64,000 nt of DNA from an uncultured Chitinophagaceae bacterium (GCA_937873715.1 CALMYJ010000005.1:62001-126000); one strand, 5' to 3'. Counted from the first letter of the stretch, positions 17,559-27,067 are shown. Notes: a model not told the origin generated them from the sequence alone. Numbers and translations are program-made.

Positions 17559-17932
17559 ATCGTTTCCAGTATTTGAGTTTGCTGGTTGATGTGTTTAAAG
17601 AAGGGCCTTAAAATTTTCAGGTTCTCCTGAGTCAGGGTATAATAAATGGTTTGGCCTTCTTTTCTTGTTTCAACGATATTGCTATCCTTTAATTTTCTAA
17701 GATGCTGTGATACCGCCGGAATGGTCATGCCTAAAATGTCTGCAAGGTCGCAGGGACATAGCTCACTTTCTTCTTCCAATAAATAAATAATTTTTAGCCT
17801 TACTTCATTGCCTGTTAAGGCCAAAATGTTTGACAGGCTGGCAAAAGACTTTTGTGCAGTTTTCAACTTTCTTTTACAATTCTTTATTTGCACAGGGTCT
17901 GCAAATAACCTGATACAAGAATTATTTTCCAT
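17555..17932 (-). CDS. ArsR/SmtB-family metal-sensing repressor
   Basis: 125 residues from ATG 17932 (MENNSCIRLF). A longer open frame extends upstream but would overlap the operator, so it is rejected. The winged helix is plain: LTGNEVRLKIIYLLEEE, then CPCDLADILGMTIPAVSQHLRKL as the recognition helix, then the EGQTIYYTL wing. The CPC at the start of the DNA-binding region and C6 are candidate metal ligands (ArsR alpha-3-type site). It is the first gene of arsR-merTP-GDCC, 20 bp downstream of a perfect inverted repeat. The likely inducer is Hg(II), Cd or a related metal. Confidence 0.92.
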   Translation of the reverse strand: MENNSCIRLFADPVQIKNCKRKLKTAQKSFASLSNILALTGNEVRLKIIYLLEEESELCPCDLADILGMTIPAVSQHLRKLKDSNIVETRKEGQTIYYTLTQENLKILRPFFKHINQQTQILETI

Positions 17933-17951
17933 GAAGCAAAGATAGCCTAAA

Positions 17952-17973
17952 TAAGTATTTAAGCAAATACTTA
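17952..17973. promoter_or_regulatory. ArsR-type operator
   Basis: TAAGTATTT-AAGC-AAATACTTA forms perfect 9-bp arms around a 4-bp spacer, 20 bp upstream of the arsR start. Size, AT-richness and position fit ArsR/SmtB operators, so autorepression of arsR-merTP-GDCC is likely. It also lies just beyond the 3' end of the Zn/Cd ATPase gene. Confidence 0.8.
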
Positions 17974-18006
17974 AATAATGAGAATGGTGTGCATCGCCTA
18001 TCTTTT

Positions 18007-19974
18007 TTAAACCTTCATCCTTTGGATTCTTACCGCATTCATTATCGCCAGCAAAGCTACCCCCACATCCGCAATCACCGCTTCCCATAAAGTAGCCACA
18101 CCACCGGCACCTAAAACCAGTACGAACACTTTTACTGCCATTGCCAGGATGATGTTTTGCCAGACGATATTTCTTGTGATTTTTCCTATTTTAATTGCCG
18201 AAACAATTTTATGCGGCTGGTCATTCTGAATGACCACATCTGCTGTTTCGATAGTGGCATCACTACCTAAGCCACCCATTGCGATACCAGCATCTGCTAA
18301 TGCAACTACCGGGGCATCATTTACACCATCGCCAACAAAAGCAATATGTCTTCCTTCATTTTTCAACTGTTGCACTTTTTCTACTTTCCCTTCCGGCAAT
18401 AAATCCCCATAAGCATCATCTATGCCTACTTTGCTTGCAACCACATCTACTACTGATTGCTTATCGCCTGAGAGCATTACCGTTTTTATATTGAGGCCAT
18501 GCATGTCTTTTACAGCTTGCACAGCATCTTCCTTTATTTCATCGGCAATGGTGATGTAACCAGCATACTCATTGTTGACAGCAGTTACTACAATCGTGTC
18601 AACGATAGTTTCAATTTCTGCCGGATAACTGACATTGAATTTCTTCATCAACTTCACATTGCCTGCAAATATTTGTTTTCCTTCCACATTTCCTTTCAAT
18701 CCATGCCCTGAAATTTCTTCTACTTGTTCTGCTTTTATTTCATTATTTATATTGCCTGCATAATCTGTAACCGCTTTTGCAATCGGATGGGTTGAGTTTT
18801 TCTCTAATGCCGCTGTCAGTTTAACCAACTCCTTTTCATCTATGCCATTTGCCATTACCTGCTGCACTTTAAACACACCCTTGGTGAGTGTTCCGGTTTT
18901 GTCCATTACCACTGTATTTACTTTCGTCATAACGTCCAGGAAATTCCCTCCTTTAAAAAGGATTCCATTTCTGGAAGCAAGCCCAATACCACCAAAATAT
19001 CCCAACGGAATCGAAACCACCAATGCACAAGGACAACTGATTACCAGGAAAACCAATGCCCTGTAAAACCATGTTTCAAAAATATATTCTGCAACAAAAA
19101 AATAAGGTACAAAGCAAAGAGCAACCGCAAGGAAAAAGACAATCGGCGTATATACTTTTGCAAATCTTGAAATGAACAACTGTGTCTGCGATTTTCTTGC
19201 TGTTGCATCCTGCACCATTTCCAGAATCTTACTGAGCTTACTGTCTTTAAACAGTGATTTTACTTTTACCTCTGCTACAGTATTCAGGTTAATCATACCG
19301 GCAAAAATAGTTTCACCTTTATATTTCGTATCAGGTTTGCTTTCCCCGGTTAAAGCAGCAGTATTGAATGAAGCTGTTTCTGAAATTAACTCACCATCTA
19401 ATGCCACTTTTTCACCGGGTTTTATTTGAATGATTTCGTCCAGTTCAACAATGGAAGGATCTGCTACCAGTGGTGAACCGTTGCGAATAACCGTTACTTC
19501 ATCGGGTCTTACATCCAGCAATGCTTTAATGCTGCGTTTGGCATTATTGACAGCCGCATCCTGAAACCATTCGCCAATCTGGTAAAATACCATTACAGCC
19601 ACACCTTCTTCATATTCTCCTATGACAAATGCACCAATAGTGGCAACACTCATCAATACAAATTCATTAAAGAAGTCGCCCCGTTTTGACTTACGAAAAG
19701 CAAGGTCTAATACTTTGCGGCCTGCCAATAAATAAGCAACAAGGTTAATAGCAAGAGAAGGGATTTTAGGCAGTTCAATTTTAAAACCATACTCCAAAAC
19801 CAGCAAAACAATCAGGATGGATAGTGCTAACAGCAAATCCCAATGTGTTTTCCATCCCGGTTGATCTTTCACCACAGCTCCGTGGTCGTGGCCATCATCC
19901 GCTGTGTGAATAGGGACAATCTTTGCTTTATCCTTTACTTCGTTTTCAGTATGTTCTTCGTGATTGTGTTCCAT
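18007..19974 (-). CDS. Zn/Cd/Pb-type P1B ATPase (CPC motif)
   Basis: 655 residues, without an N-terminal HMA domain; instead the first 35 residues are His/Glu-rich (MEHNHEEHTENE, DGHDHG). Motifs in order: TGES at 209-212, the transmembrane SCPCAL with CPC at 314-316, DKTGT phosphorylation site at 358-362, HP motif near 395, and GDGVNDAP. This is a complete P-type ATPase of the ZntA/CadA group, exporting divalent metals from the cytoplasm. It lies 6 nt downstream of the NicO-like gene and 75 nt upstream of arsR, whose operator probably does not control it. Confidence 0.92.
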   Translation of the reverse strand: MEHNHEEHTENEVKDKAKIVPIHTADDGHDHGAVVKDQPGWKTHWDLLLALSILIVLLVLEYGFKIELPKIPSLAINLVAYLLAGRKVLDLAFRKSKRGDFFNEFVLMSVATIGAFVIGEYEEGVAVMVFYQIGEWFQDAAVNNAKRSIKALLDVRPDEVTVIRNGSPLVADPSIVELDEIIQIKPGEKVALDGELISETASFNTAALTGESKPDTKYKGETIFAGMINLNTVAEVKVKSLFKDSKLSKILEMVQDATARKSQTQLFISRFAKVYTPIVFFLAVALCFVPYFFVAEYIFETWFYRALVFLVISCPCALVVSIPLGYFGGIGLASRNGILFKGGNFLDVMTKVNTVVMDKTGTLTKGVFKVQQVMANGIDEKELVKLTAALEKNSTHPIAKAVTDYAGNINNEIKAEQVEEISGHGLKGNVEGKQIFAGNVKLMKKFNVSYPAEIETIVDTIVVTAVNNEYAGYITIADEIKEDAVQAVKDMHGLNIKTVMLSGDKQSVVDVVASKVGIDDAYGDLLPEGKVEKVQQLKNEGRHIAFVGDGVNDAPVVALADAGIAMGGLGSDATIETADVVIQNDQPHKIVSAIKIGKITRNIVWQNIILAMAVKVFVLVLGAGGVATLWEAVIADVGVALLAIMNAVRIQRMKV

Positions 19975-19980
19975 AATTTG

Positions 19981-20598
19981 TTAATTGATGAAAAATGATA
20001 TAATTCCTGTCATGATTAATACAAGACCGGTTATGATACCGGCATTATGTTCCCATTTATGCCAGTTCAGTTTTAATACTCCTTTGTAGGCAATGCGTAT
20101 CCAAATAAGCATACCGGCAATGGTGATGATGGCATACATTCCTGCAATAAGCGCCATGAAATACCAGCCCTTACTTCCGGCCAGGAGAAAGTAGGCTTCT
20201 ATTTCCATACAGGGAGAAAGAAACATGGCAATGACCAACGCCATAATCACAGCACTCTTACTTTTCTTCTCAATCTGTTTTTTCTCCAGATGAAAATGGT
20301 GGTGTGTGTAATGTTGCTTTACAAAGTATAACCCGATTAATACAAGGACTGATGGCCCTATAATTTTGGTAAAATCTTCAATATGTATTGCGAGTTCACT
20401 GCCAATCAATGCCAGTAAAATGCCAATTGCAACTGTGCTGATAACATGCGACATACCTGCGATAAATGTTATTCGTGTAGTTTCAGCCAGGCTCCAGCCT
20501 TCTTTACGGCCAATGGCCAGTACCGGCAACCAATGGTTGGGTATTACTGCATGAAGCAGGCTGATTAATAGACTTCCTATAAGTATCTGGTTCATCAT
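19981..20598 (-). CDS. NicO/UreH-like metal transporter
   Basis: 205 residues with about six membrane helices. The first helix has HAVIPNHWLPV, like the Hx4-5H(D/W) signature of nickel/cobalt NicO-type (HoxN/RcnA/UreH) transporters. A His-rich cytoplasmic loop (HYTHHHFHLEKK) sits between helices 3 and 4, where RcnA exporters also have His loops. Cotranscribed with the CPC ATPase (6-nt gap), so export of Ni/Co/Zn is more likely than uptake. Substrate and direction are inferred. Confidence 0.72.
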   Translation of the reverse strand: MMNQILIGSLLISLLHAVIPNHWLPVLAIGRKEGWSLAETTRITFIAGMSHVISTVAIGILLALIGSELAIHIEDFTKIIGPSVLVLIGLYFVKQHYTHHHFHLEKKQIEKKSKSAVIMALVIAMFLSPCMEIEAYFLLAGSKGWYFMALIAGMYAIITIAGMLIWIRIAYKGVLKLNWHKWEHNAGIITGLVLIMTGIISFFIN

Positions 20599-20668
20599 TT
20601 ATGTTTAAATAATATAATCTCTGCTTTATATGGCTTGGTTCATCATCTTTCTTAGTCAGTTAATCAGT

Positions 20669-20803
20669 TCATTTATGCTCACTATGTTTGTTTTTCATGG
20701 CTTCTTTCCATCTTATATACCATTTATAATGGTGCAGCGACAAAAGAAAATACAAGGCCGCTAAAACGGGACAACAAATGCAGGGCTCCGACCCATGTAA
20801 AAT
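20669..20803 (-). other. Open 44-codon frame immediately after adaptor stop
   Basis: Directly after the TAG of the RND adaptor gene (20804-20806), the same frame stays open for 44 codons to TGA at 20669. It reads PCICCPVLAALYFLLSLHH followed by a basic tail, i.e. a Cys-rich start, one hydrophobic helix and a His/Lys tail. There is no ATG; the first codon is ATT. It may be a small metal-related membrane peptide, a stop-codon readthrough extension, or chance. Confidence 0.3.
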
Positions 20804-22018
20804 CTATTCCTCTTCCTCCACATTATTCATTTTCGAAAGCAAATCATAAGCACCATTAATTACAATTTTTGAATTTTTATCAAATCCTTCCGGCAATATC
20901 ACTTCGGTGAAACCATTTTCAGACACACCGGTTGTCACTTCAATCCTCTTAAACGGAATATGCTTTTCAGTAGCTGCATCCTTTTTTGCATCAGCGGTTT
21001 TGGTTTCTTCTTTTGTTTCATCTGCTGCAATGAAAATGTAAGATTTACCTGCTGATTGCACAATCGCTTTGTCAGGCAGGGCGGTAGTGGTAGCAACACC
21101 TGTTTCTACAATTCCTTTTAGATACATGCCCGGCAACAGGTTTTTATCCTCCTGCAACAGATGCCCATGTACACGAACGGTTCTTTCAGTACTTATTTCA
21201 CGACCTATTAAATGTACTTCTGCAAAACGCTCCTTTGTTTCATTATTCAATACAAAACGGATTTTCTGCCCAATTTTTAATTTCGGTACATCTTTTTCAA
21301 AAATGATAAGTTCTGCATGGAGGTGGCGGGTATCTACAATTTCAAATAATTCCTGGTTAGCATTTACAAACTTGCCTATGTTCACAAGCACCTTAGTAAC
21401 ATAACCTGAAATGGGTGCATAGATATTTGCCCTTCCTGAGATGTTTCCCGGATTGATTTTATCAGGATTAATATTGATGAGTTGCAGTTTTGATTTTAAG
21501 CCCTGTACCCTTGCCATCATACTATTGTACTCGCTGCTGGCTTTTTGCAATGTTTTTTTTGCATTCACATTTTCTTTTGCCAATTCCTGTTGCCTCTCCA
21601 ATTCTTCTTTCAGATACACTAACTGGCTTTTATAATCCAGATAATCCTGCTGAAGCTGGATAAATTCAGGATTTTCGAGTACTGCTATTACTTCGCCTTT
21701 TACTACTGGTTTACCTTGCAGCAAATCGGTACTTTTTAAAGTACCTCCATAGGGAGAAGACACCGTTAGTAGTTGTTGTGGAGGAACATCCAGCACTCCC
21801 GATGCCCTGATAACACTGCTGAGATTTTTTTCCTCAACAGCGCCGTACTGAATATTTACCGTTTTAAACTGGTCTTCTGACAGGTCCACCATATCAGCTT
21901 CCTCTTTTTTAGGTTCCTCCGCCGGCGATGCCTCTGCATTTCCTTTGGAAGAACAGGAGGAGAATATTACAGCAGCAAGAAAAATGATAACTATTGAACT
22001 AAAGATTTTATGTTTCAT
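20804..22018 (-). CDS. Efflux RND periplasmic adaptor (CzcB-like)
   Basis: 404 residues with a lipoprotein signal (IIFLAAVIFSSCSS). It has the usual adaptor order: beta-barrel half, lipoyl half (residues about 75-110), a long alpha-hairpin (QQDYLDYKSQL to SKLQLI), second lipoyl half (ANIYAPISGYVTKV) and membrane-proximal barrel. A charged insert EETKEETKTADAKKDAATEKH lies near the C-terminus. It links the CzcA inner-membrane pump to the outer channel, and sits 30 nt downstream of the fused CzcA-TolC gene. Confidence 0.9.
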   Translation of the reverse strand: MKHKIFSSIVIIFLAAVIFSSCSSKGNAEASPAEEPKKEEADMVDLSEDQFKTVNIQYGAVEEKNLSSVIRASGVLDVPPQQLLTVSSPYGGTLKSTDLLQGKPVVKGEVIAVLENPEFIQLQQDYLDYKSQLVYLKEELERQQELAKENVNAKKTLQKASSEYNSMMARVQGLKSKLQLININPDKINPGNISGRANIYAPISGYVTKVLVNIGKFVNANQELFEIVDTRHLHAELIIFEKDVPKLKIGQKIRFVLNNETKERFAEVHLIGREISTERTVRVHGHLLQEDKNLLPGMYLKGIVETGVATTTALPDKAIVQSAGKSYIFIAADETKEETKTADAKKDAATEKHIPFKRIEVTTGVSENGFTEVILPEGFDKNSKIVINGAYDLLSKMNNVEEEE

Positions 22019-22048
22019 AATAATGATAATTTAATTCCTGTTTTATTG

Positions 22049-25000
22049 TTAGTTAATGCCAGCAATAAATTCGATGGCAATGATAGTTTGATTATATTGG
22101 CTGAGTACTTTGGTAAATTCCTGTTTCACGGTAACTGCATTATTCAAAGATTGGGTAAGCTCATAATAGCCGATTTCACCGGCAGTAAATGCTTTTTGTG
22201 ACTGACTGATAATTAAATTGGCCTGCGGCAATGCCGTATTGCGGTAATAATTTATTTGCACTCTTTGCTTTTGCAATTCTCCAAACAACCTTGCCAGTTC
22301 GGCCTGCAGATTGTATTGATAGTTGGTCAGTTCCGCTTCTTTTTTAACCCGGTTTACCTCTGCCGCTTTTACCCGTTCCTTTTGGGCTTTGGCAAATATG
22401 GGTATGCTGATGCCCAGGTTAACACCCTGGAAACGACGGCCAGCGCCATAATATTTATCAACGCCGTTTACTGTTTGATAACCTACTAACGACTGATTGA
22501 AATATCCTACTGAGAAATCGGGCTTTAATCTTGATTGCTCAACAGCCTTCTCCCTATTGGCAATATCAATCTGCTGTTGAATAAATGCCAGTGTAGGGTT
22601 GGCTGCAATGGCAGCAGTATCAAAATTTACTTGTATCTGCTTTTGAACAAGTGAAGTATCGGCAATGGCCGTAATAGAAGAATCTGCCGTAAATACCTTC
22701 AAACGGTTCAATTCAATCCAGTAATCTTCCTCTGCACTTCGCAATTGCGCCTTTATCTCATTCACTTTGCTTTCGGCATTGTAATTTTCCAGCGCATTCG
22801 TTTCGCCGGTTTTATAGCGTAAGGCTGATGCTTTCAGCACATTTTCATAAATGGCCAGTAATTCTTTGAGGAGACGTATTTCCTCTGTCCAAAACATTAA
22901 TTGATAATAGGATGTTTTAGTGTTGGCCGCTATTTCGCTCTGATAAACTTTTAATTGCAACTCGCTGCCCTTAATATTAGACTCAGATAGTTTTATAAGA
23001 CTTTTAAAATAAGCAGGATTGGGTATGCCCTGATTGATGGTAAAATTATTATCGTAAGCAATGCGGCTGTTATACTGGCCAAACGTTAGCCCTACGTTTG
23101 TTTTCCCATAATCCTTCACAGTTTTTTTCAACTGCTGCTGGTAGCCAATATCCAATGTCCCTACTTTTACAAGAGGGTTATTTTTTATGGAAGAGGCAAC
23201 AGCTTCATTTAAATTTACCACAGGCTTTGTTTGAGCATAACCTGAATAAGCTGAAACTGCTAAGAGAATCACCAAAGAAGCCAATCCTTTCGCTGCCGAA
23301 GACCTTTTACCCTTTGGCCTGATTTTTTCAAACCATGTATATAACACCGGCAAAACTACCAACGTAAGAAAAGTGGCTGTTATTAACCCGCCTATTACAA
23401 CTGTTGCTAAAGGTTTCTGTACTTCTGCACCTGAACCTGTAGATAAGGCCATTGGTAAAAAGCCTAATGACGCTACTGCGGCAGTCATTAAGACGGGCCT
23501 GAGCCTCACCGAAGTGCCTTTCAGGATAATTGCATTTATATCTGTCATTCCTTCTTTTTTTAGCCGGTTAAATTCACTAATGAGTACAATACCATTTAAA
23601 ACCGCCACACCAAACAATGCAATAAAACCAACACCGGCAGAAATACTAAAAGGCATACCCCGGAACCAAAGTGCAAATACTCCACCAATAGCACTCATGG
23701 GGATTGCGGTAAAAATGAGTAAGGAATATTTTATAGAACCAAATGTGAAGAATAGCAGCAGGAGTATCAATGCCAATGCTACAGGAACGGCTACGGATAA
23801 TCTATTGTTTGCTTCTTCCAGGTTTTTAAATTGTCCGCCATAAGTAATAAAATAACCGGGTGGTAATTTTATTTGCTTGTCTATTTTTTCCTGCATTTCT
23901 TTGACAACAGAAGAAATATCCCTTCCTCTTGTATTGAAGCCAACGATAATTCTTCGCTTTGCATCCTCTCTTTGTATCTGGTTAGGGCCCAACTGCAAAT
24001 TGACATCTGCTACCTGTTCCAACGGAATCTGGTTGCCATCCGGTGCTGCAATGAACAATCCTTTGACATCATCAATGCTCTGGCGACCTGTTTTTTCTAA
24101 CCTCACCACCATATCAAATCTTTTCTCGCCTTCATAAACTATTCCTGCGGCTTCACCTGCAAAAGCGGCGCTGATGGTACGGTTTATATCTTCTACATTT
24201 AATCCAAACTGTGCAATCTTATCCCGGTTTAGTTTAACCACAATCTGGGGCAGCCCGGTTACCTGCTCCACATATAGGTCTTCTGCACCTTTTACAGTAG
24301 GTACAATCACACCGATTTTTTTTGCCAAATCGGCCAGCACATCAAGGTCTTCTCCAAAAATCTTTATACCAACATCCTGCCGCACACCAGAAATCAATTC
24401 ATTAAAACGAAGCTGTATAGGCTGCGACAACCCATAGGAAACACCGGGAATTTTCTCCAGTTCCTTTTGCATCAGTTCTGCCAGTTCTTCCCGGTTATGT
24501 GCACTTGTCCATTCCTTTTTATCTTTTAAAAGGATGGTAATGTCACATGCTTCTATGGGCATAGGATCGGTAGGTATTTCAGAGGCGCCAATCTTTCCAA
24601 TCACTTCTTTTACTTCAGGAAATTTTTTCATCAGTAAATCAGAAGCCTGGGTTATTTTTTCAATCGTTTGGCTCAGAGAGCTACCGGTAAGTAATCTTGT
24701 TTCTACTGCAAAGTCCCCTTCTTCCAAAGTGGGAATGAATTCGCCTCCTAATGTTTTAAAAATAATCAGGCTGATGATAAACACCCCGACAGCAATACTT
24801 ACTACCAGCAATTTCATCTTCAGTGCGCCACGTATTAATGGTGTATATAGCCGTTGGAAAAATTTCATCATTTTATCAGAAAGGTTTTCTTTGTGGCTTA
24901 TTTTCTTGCTTAATACAAGGGCACTCATCATGGGGACATAAGTAAGAGAGAGCAGGAATGCGCCAAGAATTGCGAATGAAACTGTTTGTGCCATAGGGCC

Positions 25001-26419
25001 AAACATTTTTCCTTCAATACCAACCAAAGCAAGAATAGGCAAGTACACAATCAAAATAATGATTTGGCCAAAGGCTGCCGAGTTCATCATTTTACCTGCA
25101 GATTTATATACTTCATCATCTAATTGCTCCTGTGTCAGTCTTCCAGGTTTTCGATGCCCTAATTGATGCATGGTAGCTTCTACAATAATCACAGCCCCAT
25201 CTACAATTAGCCCAAAATCAATAGCCCCCAAACTCATGAGGTTTCCTGATACACCAAACATATTCATCAGAGCAATGGCAAAAAGCATGGCTAACGGGAT
25301 AACTGACGCTACTATTAACCCAGAGCGGATATTGCCAAGAAAAATCACTAACACAAAAATTACAATCAACGCTCCTTCAATCAGGTTGGTTTTTACAGTG
25401 CCAATGGCCCTGCTTACCAACGCACTTCTATCGAGGAATGGTTCAATTACTACACCTTCGGGCAGGCTCTTTTGTATTTGTGTTATTTTATCTTTTACGC
25501 TGTTAATAACAATGCTTGAATTAGCGCCTTTAAGCATTAATACAATGCCGCCCACAACTTCACCTTCAGCATTACGGGTAAGGGCCCCATATTGAGTGGC
25601 ATGTCCTAATTGCACAGTTGCTATATCTCTTACTAAAACAGGTATGCCTGCCGGGGTTCTTGTAACTACAATTTTTTCTATGTCAGTAATTGTTTTAATG
25701 AACCCTTCGCTGCGTATAAAATAAGCATTGGGCTTTTTATCAATATAGGCGCCGCCGGTATTCTGGTTATTTTTTTCCAAGGCATTAAAAATGTCAGCAA
25801 CAGAAAGATTATAGCTTCGTAATTTGTCCGTGTTTAATGCTATTTCATACTGCTTTAAAAGACCGCCAAAACTGCTTACATCTGCTATGCCGGGGGTGCC
25901 AAGCAATTGCCGCCTCACAATCCAGTCCTGAATGGTTCGCAGCGACATGGCATCATACTTATCCTCATATCCTTTTTTGGCGTGTAAGACGTACTGATAA
26001 ATTTCTCCAAGCCCGGTTGAAATAGGGGCCATTTCGGGGTTGCCAATGTTATTAGGTATTTGATTCCTTGCTTCAACGAGGCGTTCACCTACCTGTTGCC
26101 TTGCCCAGTAGATATTGGCATCATCATGAAAAACCACCGTTACAACGGATAATCCAAATCTTGAAATGGAACGGATTTCTTTTATTTCAGGAATGGTAGC
26201 CATTGTTTGTTCCACCGGGAATGAGATTAATTGCTCTACTTCCTGGGCAGCCAGTGAAGGGCTTAACGTAATAATCTGCACCTGGTTATTGGTAATATCC
26301 GGCACGGCATCGATCGGCAGTTTTTTTGCCGAATACACACCCCAGATAATTAAGGCAAGTGTGAACAGGCCTATTACGAGTTTATTTTTTATAGAGAATA
26401 AAATGATTTTATTAAGCAT
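22049..26419 (-). CDS. czcA: CzcA-type RND metal pump fused to TolC-like channel
   Basis: 1456 residues, about 400 more than a normal CzcA. Residues 1-1040 form a full heavy-metal RND pump; the TM4 proton-relay signature DFGLIVDGAVIIVE (401-414, with D401, D407, E414) is the HME1 type associated with Co/Zn/Cd/Ni. A second hydrophobic signal-like segment at about 1040-1062 (ending SGYAQT) leads into a TolC-family domain at 1065-1456 with two coiled-coil repeats. Fused pumps of this kind are known in Bacteroidota. The fusion implies the TolC part is either cleaved and exported or a translational convenience. No frameshift is seen. Confidence 0.92.
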   Translation of the reverse strand: MLNKIILFSIKNKLVIGLFTLALIIWGVYSAKKLPIDAVPDITNNQVQIITLSPSLAAQEVEQLISFPVEQTMATIPEIKEIRSISRFGLSVVTVVFHDDANIYWARQQVGERLVEARNQIPNNIGNPEMAPISTGLGEIYQYVLHAKKGYEDKYDAMSLRTIQDWIVRRQLLGTPGIADVSSFGGLLKQYEIALNTDKLRSYNLSVADIFNALEKNNQNTGGAYIDKKPNAYFIRSEGFIKTITDIEKIVVTRTPAGIPVLVRDIATVQLGHATQYGALTRNAEGEVVGGIVLMLKGANSSIVINSVKDKITQIQKSLPEGVVIEPFLDRSALVSRAIGTVKTNLIEGALIVIFVLVIFLGNIRSGLIVASVIPLAMLFAIALMNMFGVSGNLMSLGAIDFGLIVDGAVIIVEATMHQLGHRKPGRLTQEQLDDEVYKSAGKMMNSAAFGQIIILIVYLPILALVGIEGKMFGPMAQTVSFAILGAFLLSLTYVPMMSALVLSKKISHKENLSDKMMKFFQRLYTPLIRGALKMKLLVVSIAVGVFIISLIIFKTLGGEFIPTLEEGDFAVETRLLTGSSLSQTIEKITQASDLLMKKFPEVKEVIGKIGASEIPTDPMPIEACDITILLKDKKEWTSAHNREELAELMQKELEKIPGVSYGLSQPIQLRFNELISGVRQDVGIKIFGEDLDVLADLAKKIGVIVPTVKGAEDLYVEQVTGLPQIVVKLNRDKIAQFGLNVEDINRTISAAFAGEAAGIVYEGEKRFDMVVRLEKTGRQSIDDVKGLFIAAPDGNQIPLEQVADVNLQLGPNQIQREDAKRRIIVGFNTRGRDISSVVKEMQEKIDKQIKLPPGYFITYGGQFKNLEEANNRLSVAVPVALALILLLLFFTFGSIKYSLLIFTAIPMSAIGGVFALWFRGMPFSISAGVGFIALFGVAVLNGIVLISEFNRLKKEGMTDINAIILKGTSVRLRPVLMTAAVASLGFLPMALSTGSGAEVQKPLATVVIGGLITATFLTLVVLPVLYTWFEKIRPKGKRSSAAKGLASLVILLAVSAYSGYAQTKPVVNLNEAVASSIKNNPLVKVGTLDIGYQQQLKKTVKDYGKTNVGLTFGQYNSRIAYDNNFTINQGIPNPAYFKSLIKLSESNIKGSELQLKVYQSEIAANTKTSYYQLMFWTEEIRLLKELLAIYENVLKASALRYKTGETNALENYNAESKVNEIKAQLRSAEEDYWIELNRLKVFTADSSITAIADTSLVQKQIQVNFDTAAIAANPTLAFIQQQIDIANREKAVEQSRLKPDFSVGYFNQSLVGYQTVNGVDKYYGAGRRFQGVNLGISIPIFAKAQKERVKAAEVNRVKKEAELTNYQYNLQAELARLFGELQKQRVQINYYRNTALPQANLIISQSQKAFTAGEIGYYELTQSLNNAVTVKQEFTKVLSQYNQTIIAIEFIAGIN

Positions 26420-26422
26420 AGC

Positions 26423-26599
26423 CTATTTATAGTTTATAAGACGATAGTATTTAATCATAATACCGGCGATAGCCATCAGCAACACTATGGAAAGCAGAAT
26501 TACCGTGATGAGCTTAGTGATACGCATCCAACGAGGCTTTTTCTTATTCCATATTTTACCTGGAGCTATATAGCGGGTTGATGACTTTTTTTTAGCCAT
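26423..26599 (-). CDS. Small basic single-pass membrane protein
   Basis: 58 residues from ATG 26599 (MAKKKSSTRY); GTG 26605 is the alternative. It has a very basic N-terminal half (KKKSS, NKKKPRWMR), then one hydrophobic helix (LITVILLSIVLLMAIAGIMI). It ends 3 nt before the czcA start, so it is translated just ahead of the pump. A similar basic-then-helix peptide is encoded at 27184-27351. It could be a pump-associated small protein; no named family recognised. Confidence 0.6.
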   Translation of the reverse strand: MAKKKSSTRYIAPGKIWNKKKPRWMRITKLITVILLSIVLLMAIAGIMIKYYRLINYK

Positions 26600-26672
26600 A
26601 ACCACAGTAAATAATCAATGAGTAAATGGGAAACAAAATGTACTGCGAATCACAGTACGCCGCCAGGAATAA

Positions 26673-26993
26673 TTAAGCGGCTAATTGCGGCGGTTGCCAA
26701 ATAGGTAATGCAACCTTCCTGACAGAAGAAGGAATAAATGCAGAGATATGCTTAGTGTTATAGAAAACAATATTATCAACAGATAACTGGGTAAAAGAAA
26801 AATTTACTCCGGCACAGCAAGAGCAAATGCAGAATGGAGAACAGGCATCTGTCTTATGATTTTCTTGCTGACTGTTTGAAGATTTTGCAAACTCGATTTT
26901 ATTTTTTCCGGACCGTACAACTACATCATCCCTGCAGGGCATACAGCTCAATACAAGTACAATGAATGATAATATAAGTGCCGAAAATTTCAT
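26673..26993 (-). CDS. DUF6660-like small secreted protein
   Basis: 106 residues from ATG 26993; a TTG frame start upstream adds 10 residues. The signal peptide is MKFSALILSFIVLVLSCMPC, with a lipobox-like cysteine. The mature part has a cysteine cluster CSPFCICSCCAGV typical of Bacteroidota proteins annotated DUF6660, usually found beside heavy-metal RND operons. It would lie in the periplasm and could bind soft metal through the CxCSCC cluster. It precedes the small membrane protein and czcA on the same strand and probably starts that transcript. Confidence 0.72.
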   Translation of the reverse strand: MKFSALILSFIVLVLSCMPCRDDVVVRSGKNKIEFAKSSNSQQENHKTDACSPFCICSCCAGVNFSFTQLSVDNIVFYNTKHISAFIPSSVRKVALPIWQPPQLAA

Positions 26994-26995
26994 TG

Positions 26996-27067
26996 GTTGC
27001 AAAAATAGGTTGTTTTGTTGCAAAAAACATTCGCTTTCACCCTCTAAAATAGTAATACTGTTGCAAA
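26996..27067. promoter_or_regulatory. Three GTTGCAAA repeats upstream of DUF6660-czc operon
   Basis: GTTGCAAA occurs at 26996-27003, 27017-27024 and 27060-27067, with steps of 21 and 43 bp (about two and four helical turns). Two copies lie in the short leader and one near the expected promoter. They could be binding sites for a regulator of the czc-type operon, or leader elements. Confidence 0.35.

Noticed and set aside
17933..18088. Upstream extension of the arsR frame
   Set aside because: It would run through the operator and into the ATPase gene; the ATG at 17932 gives a standard ArsR protein.
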